From: Paramecium octaurelia
Lineage: Eukaryota; Ciliophora; Oligohymenophorea; Peniculida; Parameciidae
Assembly: GCA_905182995.1 (NCBI GenBank)
Contig: CAJJDP010000105.1
Span: forward strand, 62,001-126,000
Reading direction: 5' to 3'
Length of the DNA stretch: 64,000 bases
Positions 59,219 through 64,000 of this stretch are shown piece after piece. Each line of letters begins with the position of its first letter. The stretch's first letter is position 1. The notes below the pieces were generated by a model that saw only the letters and a list, made by a program, of their open reading frames with translations, was not told the DNA's origin and searched no databases. The position numbers were made by a program, and so were the translations under genes.

Positions 59219-61593
59219 ATGACAAGTATTTGTGATCATATCAATGAACAAAACATCACATGGTCAGTCCAGGGACAAATGATATATAAGGATCAATGCA
59301 CTAGATGTTTTGTGGAAGCCAAAAGTGACAATGGTATCCAGGTGTGTTTGAAATGTTTTAATGGAGGGTGTATTGAAATGCACAGTCCTCAACACAGTGA
59401 TCAACATAATCATTACATTGTTTTAAACATCAGATTATTTGAAATCGAATAGCCATAACAGAAAGTGGAGGAGATTAATAAATTAGTGATTGCAGACATT
59501 CCATAATTGGAGTGTGAGACAAGTGTGGCTTGTTTGAAATGCTAGAAAGCATTGAATTCTCCAGAATTGGATGGATTGGTTTAATCGATTAAATAAGCCA
59601 ATTCTGCATTTAAAAGACAAGCAATAGCATAATGGGAACACACAGCTTAACCATGTGAACATACATTAACAATGGAATAGATACCCTTGGTTGAGAAGAA
59701 TTTATAAAAATGTAGAAGTTGTCATTTGTCATCTAATTTATGGTTATGTTTATATTGTGGACATGTGGGTTGTGGTAGAAAAGTGTATGATGGATCAGGA
59801 GGAAATAATCATGCAGTTGATCATTCTAAGGAATTTTAACATCATTTGGTTGTCAAATTGGGAACAATCACATCAGATGGTAAAGGTGATGTATTCTGTT
59901 ACAAATGTGATGATGAAGTAATTGATAACTTTCTTAAAGAACATCTAGCTACTTATGGAATTGAGATTGAAAAATAAGTGAAGACAGAAAAAACCATTGC
60001 AGAATTAACATTGGATGCCAATTTATCTTTGTAATTGAGTAAATTGATAGAAGAGGGTTAAGTGTTGGATCCAATCTTTGGACCTGAATTCACAGGAATT
60101 GATAACATTGGAAATACATGTTATATGAATTCAGTTGTGTAAGTATTGTTTAGCATACCAGAATTCTAAAAGTTGTACTCCCTTGAACATCAATTCAATT
60201 GCACTAGATTGCCATACAATTGTGTATTATGTCAGATCAGTAAGGTTAATCATGGTCTTAATAGTGGAGAGTTTTCAATCAAGAAAGTAGCGAAATCTCC
60301 TTTGGATACTGAAGGAGCCTAAAAGGATTTCTATTAAGATGGGATTAGATTGTATGATTTCAAGCAATTAGTGGCCAAAGGAAATCAACACTTCCTTTCA
60401 AATCATTAACAAGATGCATTAGAGTATTGGCAATTATTGAATTCATTCTTTCAGAAGACAGAAAAACAATTCAAATTGGAATAGTTATCCACTATTTTCT
60501 CATTTGATTAGACCTCTATAATTTAATGTGTGAATTGTGGAGGACATAAAACAAACAGTGTTAAAAATTAAGAATTCAAAGTGCCAGTTGAATAGCCTAC
60601 TTAAGAGCAGATTAATCTCTATTATGCTCAAGAGAAATAGAAGTATGAGGAGAGAATCAAAACTATGAGACCAGAAGACATAAAACCATTCGAATTGAAT
60701 GATTTACCTGAGTATGACACAACCTTTGAAAAGTGTTTGTAATTAGTCAAAGAAGGAGAACGAGTAGATATGTTTTGTCCTAAATGTTAATCTCTCTAAT
60801 TATTCGTGAAAAAAGAGTACTTTAAGTCTTTCCCCAAATATCTATTTGTACCTGTAAATAGATTCGTTTAAGAAAATTGGGTTCCCAAGAAATTGAATGC
60901 ATCAATCAAAATTTAACAGTTTTATGATTTTGCTGAATTCAAAGAGCCCGTGTTGCAAGATAAGGATGCTTTGAAAGAGTAATCTGCATAGGAATACACA
61001 GAGGAAAACTTGTAGACATTAATGGGAATGGGTTTTGGTGAGAATAGATGTAAACGAGCCTTGATCAAATATAAGAATGATGTTGAAGCTGCAATGATGT
61101 TCATTATGGAATCTTTGGATGATCCAACTCAAGATTAACCATTATAACAAAAACAATAAGGATAACAAATTAACGAAGAGTTCGTGGAATAGATAGTTGT
61201 AATGGGATTCAGTCCAGAATAAGCTAAATTTGCATTATCTAAGACAGTATCTAATTAGTATCTATAAATAAAAGGATAATAATTTGGAGAGAGCCATGGA
61301 CTACATCTTCAACCATGATCTAGAAGCTGAAATGAGCCAGACGCAAGAGAAGTAGCAATAGAAATAAGATCAATTTGAAAACCAAACATCTAAATATGAA
61401 TTATTTGGTACCAGACTCATATTAATTTCTAGCTTGTATCGTCCATTTAGGAAAGTCTGTTCACTGTGGACACTATGTATCCTACATAAAAAAGAATGGA
61501 GAATGGATTCTATACAATGATTCAAAGGTTGCCAAGTCTGCAGAACCCGCAATACATAAGGGTTACATGTACATTTTCAGAAGACTGGATTGA
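59219..61593 (+). CDS. USP5: USP5/Ubp14-type deubiquitinase
   Basis: 773 residues (human USP5 about 858), introns 61247-61274 (AAG) and 61408-61432. Order: N-terminal zinc-finger region, ZnF-UBP at about 145-235 (CEHTLTMEQIP, CRSCHLSSNLWLCLYCG, CGRKVYDGSGGNNHAVDH), Cys box GIDNIGNTCYMNSVVQ (Cys about residue 301), two UBA domains (LQTLMGMGFGENRCKRAL and EQIVVMGFSPEQAKFALS) inserted as in USP5, and the His box VHCGHYVSYIKK near 734. Catalytic residues are intact. USP5 disassembles free polyubiquitin chains, keeping the proteasome clear and recycling ubiquitin. Confidence 0.96.
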
Positions 61594-61629
61594 TCATTTT
61601 GATAATTATAAAAATAAAAATTAATTTTC

Positions 61630-62636
61630 ATGTATAATACTTCCTTCTATTTTGCTTCTCCTTAACCATCCTATATTCAATCGTCTTACGTTAGATATGC
61701 TCAACCACCAGTCAAAACCATCGTTAAACCACAAAATATCCAATTTTAACATTCTGTACTGTCATACAACCTATACAATAGCCCATTCCTACAACGAGAG
61801 TCTATCACACATAACCAATCATTCCTGTTAGATATAGCAATTCTATTCATCAATCTTATGCTCAAAGAACCATAGTGCCTCAATCCTATCAAATAGTCTT
61901 AAATGCTTCTTATTAACCATCGCAATTCCTCAGATCTCCAATTCCATATTAACCATAATAATAACCATACTCATAATCCTTCCATCAACATTAACCAGTT
62001 ACTCAATAGTTTTAATCCAGGTAATCCAAGCCAGATCCACAATCAATGTCCAATTATTAGGCAGCCCCATAATATTAACATAAGCCTCAATACTCTCAAC
62101 CTCCTATCCTATCATAATAGGAGGACGATCTCGAAAAGAAGTTCCAGGATGCAATCGATAGAACTAGAGATCTGGTACAGAAGTACAATAAACCATAACC
62201 AAAACAAGAAGAACAATAACTATAGGATCTGGCCCTGTAATATGAAGACGGATACATTTATAGAGGACAGGGTTATGAACCAGCAATAAGAGAAGGCTTT
62301 GGAGTTTTGACTGACGAAAAGGACAATGAAGTCTATAGCGGCTATTGGCAAGATAACCAATACCATGGGTAAGGAAAACTGATCAACTATTCTGCAGAAG
62401 AAATCAATGGTCCTTTCGATTATAGGGATCTCAATATCATAGAGAATGGTTGGTTAAGTTATGAAGGAGAGTTCTTTTAGGGGAAAATGCAGGGGAATGG
62501 CACTTTGTATCTTACCAATGGAGAACGCTATGAAGGACAATTCTACGATGGTATGATTGAAGGGAAAGGAGTATTTGTAACTCAGGATGGATAATAAATT
62601 GATGGAGAGTGGAGAGAAGGCGTGTTAGAACATTGA
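61630..62636 (+). CDS. MORN-repeat protein with Gln/Pro-rich N-terminus
   Basis: 326 residues, one intron (61756-61781). The first 170 residues are Pro, Gln, Tyr and Ser-rich and likely disordered. Then a short helix (EDDLEKKFQDAIDRTRDLVQ) leads to MORN units: EVYSGYWQDNQYHGQGKL, LSYEGEFFQGKMQGNGTL and ERYEGQFYDGMIEGKGVF, each Y-x-G-x-[WF]-x2-[GN]-x2-x-G-x-G. MORN repeats bind phospholipids or act as cortical scaffolds in protists. It starts 36 bp after the USP5 homologue on the same strand. Confidence 0.85.
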
Positions 62637-62640
62637 TTGA

Positions 62641-62713
62641 TATAGTAAGGATGTATTTAAATGATGAGATTTTCGAATTTGTTATTAATTAAATGTAATA
62701 CATCCTCACTATA
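62641..62713. repeat. Imperfect inverted repeat, 17-bp arms
   Basis: Left arm 62641-62657 (TATAGTAAGGATGTATT) pairs with right arm 62697-62713 (AATACATCCTCACTATA), one mismatch, with a 39-nt loop. The left arm begins 5 bp after the MORN gene stop and the right arm ends 53 bp before the next ATG. It could form a stem at the mRNA 3' end; in ciliates it may also be a scar of a repeat. No mobile gene is present. Confidence 0.6.
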
Positions 62714-62766
62714 TTATTTAATAACTTAGTCTATGGTAATAGTAAAATTATATTGATATTTAATTT

Positions 62767-64000
62767 ATGATTCAAGAACAAGAACACATTGTCACCCTGG
62801 TTATTAATCAATCTATAGAGATGGGTGAATTTGGAATATAAGAAGCCATATAACTCTTTGAACTCTTCGGATTGCCATACTAAGAGTTGTTCAAATAGTA
62901 TTTCCCTATAAATCAGTTTCCCAAGAAATATGAAATTACATCTTAAACCCTAGGAAACTATCCTTTTGTGGATGTGCAATTGAGGGATCTGGATTTAATT
63001 CACAAGGTTTTGAGTCGATCCATCTTGATTCATGACATCCTATACACCTTGAGTAGAGGCAATACATTAGAGGAGTTGTCACAGAATCTATTACCACAGG
63101 CATTGCAATATGTCTAAAATCCTAATCTCACTTGTAAATGCGACATCATAACCTCTTATTTCAAAATCTCCCAGGAAAAGAGAGTAGAATTGATTGAGTA
63201 AGTGTTTGGAGAGAAGGGATTCAAATGTTAAAATGTCATTAATTTAACAGAACCAGACATCCTTTATTATGTGATCATAACTAAAGATCACAAGTATATT
63301 GCTGGTTGTACCTTGACAAAGAAAAAGAAGAGAAGAGAGAAGAATTTTGCAAGAAACTACGAATTGCCTAATCGAATATATCTAGGTCCTGTGTCCTTGG
63401 CTCATGACTTAGCTTTCTTGATGGCCAATCAAGCCCAAGTGCAAGAGAATGATTTCGTATTCGATCCCTTTGCAGGAACAGGCAGTTCTTTGGTTGCTTG
63501 TTCTCATTTTGGAGCCATTTGTTTTGGCTCAGAAATAGATGGCAATGTAATTTATGTTTACTATTCCTAAGCTCATGAAGGGACACTGTATAGGCTATCT
63601 CAATAAGAAGAGTACGTATCTCAAAGATCCCAATTTTAAATAAGCCAAACCATACATTCACCTGAACTTTAATCAATACAATCTTCCAATTCCAAATTTG
63701 ATATAGGCAGATGTTCATATGCCCAATTTCAATCCTAGGATAGATTCCTTCTTTGATGCCATCATTTGCGATCCTCCTTATGGAATTAGAGCTTCAATTC
63801 AATAAGATGGAAATGAGCAGGATCTTTAAGCTAATCGAACAGCCATTTATAGAAGAATGTTTGAAGTGGCCAGAAAAGTATTAAGGAAAGGAGGAAGATT
63901 AGTTTATCTGTATCCATTATTCAAGGGAATGGAGAAAAAAGTAGAGAAGGAAGACGGATTTGAATTAATTGATTTTCGAGAGTAAAAGATGGTTGAAAAA
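62767..64000 (+). CDS. TRMT11: tRNA guanosine-2-N-methyltransferase TRMT11 homologue (3' end cut by window)
   Basis: 403 codons are present, with one 25-nt intron (63547-63571, AAG) and no stop before the window ends. A THUMP-like N-terminal half (TLGNYPFVDVQLRDLDLIHK, GNTLEELSQNL) precedes the class I methyltransferase: NYELPNRIYLGPVSLAHDLA, SAM motif I VFDPFAGTGSSLVA, and motif IV FDAIICDPPYGIRAS (about 63770). YRRMFEVARKVLRKGGRLVYLY follows. The family makes m2G10 in tRNA with TRMT112 as partner. The DPPYG motif fits N2-guanine methylation. Confidence 0.95.

Overview
The window looks like macronuclear (somatic) DNA of a Paramecium-type ciliate. In conserved proteins TAA and TAG sit in frame at Gln positions and TGA is the only stop. 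About 56 introns can be placed, nearly all 20-31 nt (35 nt at most), GT...AG. Intergenic spaces are often only 4-150 bp and base composition is AT-rich. All coding regions were read with that code by hand; the spliced lengths of all the complete models come out as exact multiples of three, except gene H, which carries a frame break. No tRNA, rRNA, mobile element, CRISPR or telomere was seen.

Layout. 1-4123: three tandem copies of a two-pass membrane protein family (first copy cut by the window edge). 4140-6267 (-): EF-hand protein. 6797-8378 (-): protein kinase. 7673-9038 and 9040-10405 are identical and separated by one N, almost certainly an unmerged contig overlap. 10074-21445 (+): two giant RING-finger-array paralogues, a small Q-rich protein and two calpains, the second carrying the same finger type. 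21518-25324 (-): small unknown proteins and two tandem Ulp1/SENP-type SUMO proteases. 25434-38648: unknown protein, NAA15, coiled-coil protein, unknown, REEP/HVA22-like protein, HemN/RSAD1-like radical SAM protein, ankyrin protein, E(z)-type SET methyltransferase and an RFC-large-subunit-like ATPase with a degenerate P-loop. 38649-44852: sparse region with one small protein, a tandem kinase pair, a RING protein and a C2H2 protein. 44853-64000: dense housekeeping and ciliary block with a long coiled-coil protein, ribosomal protein S5, a WBP2-like GRAM protein, an EF-hand/FKP-motif protein, a WD-repeat-like protein, topoisomerase IB, DNAAF1, a multi-EF-hand protein, an NPF-motif protein, USP5-type deubiquitinase, a MORN protein and TRMT11 (cut by the window end).

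Functional links. Ubiquitin/SUMO and proteolysis functions are enriched (RING arrays, RING-calpain, two Ulp1 proteases, a USP5 homologue). Calcium-binding modules recur (EF-hand proteins, calpains). DNAAF1 with the coiled-coil, EF-hand and MORN proteins fits ciliary or cortical roles. The most unusual system is the 10-21.5 kb RING-array/calpain cluster, where one calpain carries the same zinc-finger module that is repeated six or seven times in its neighbours.
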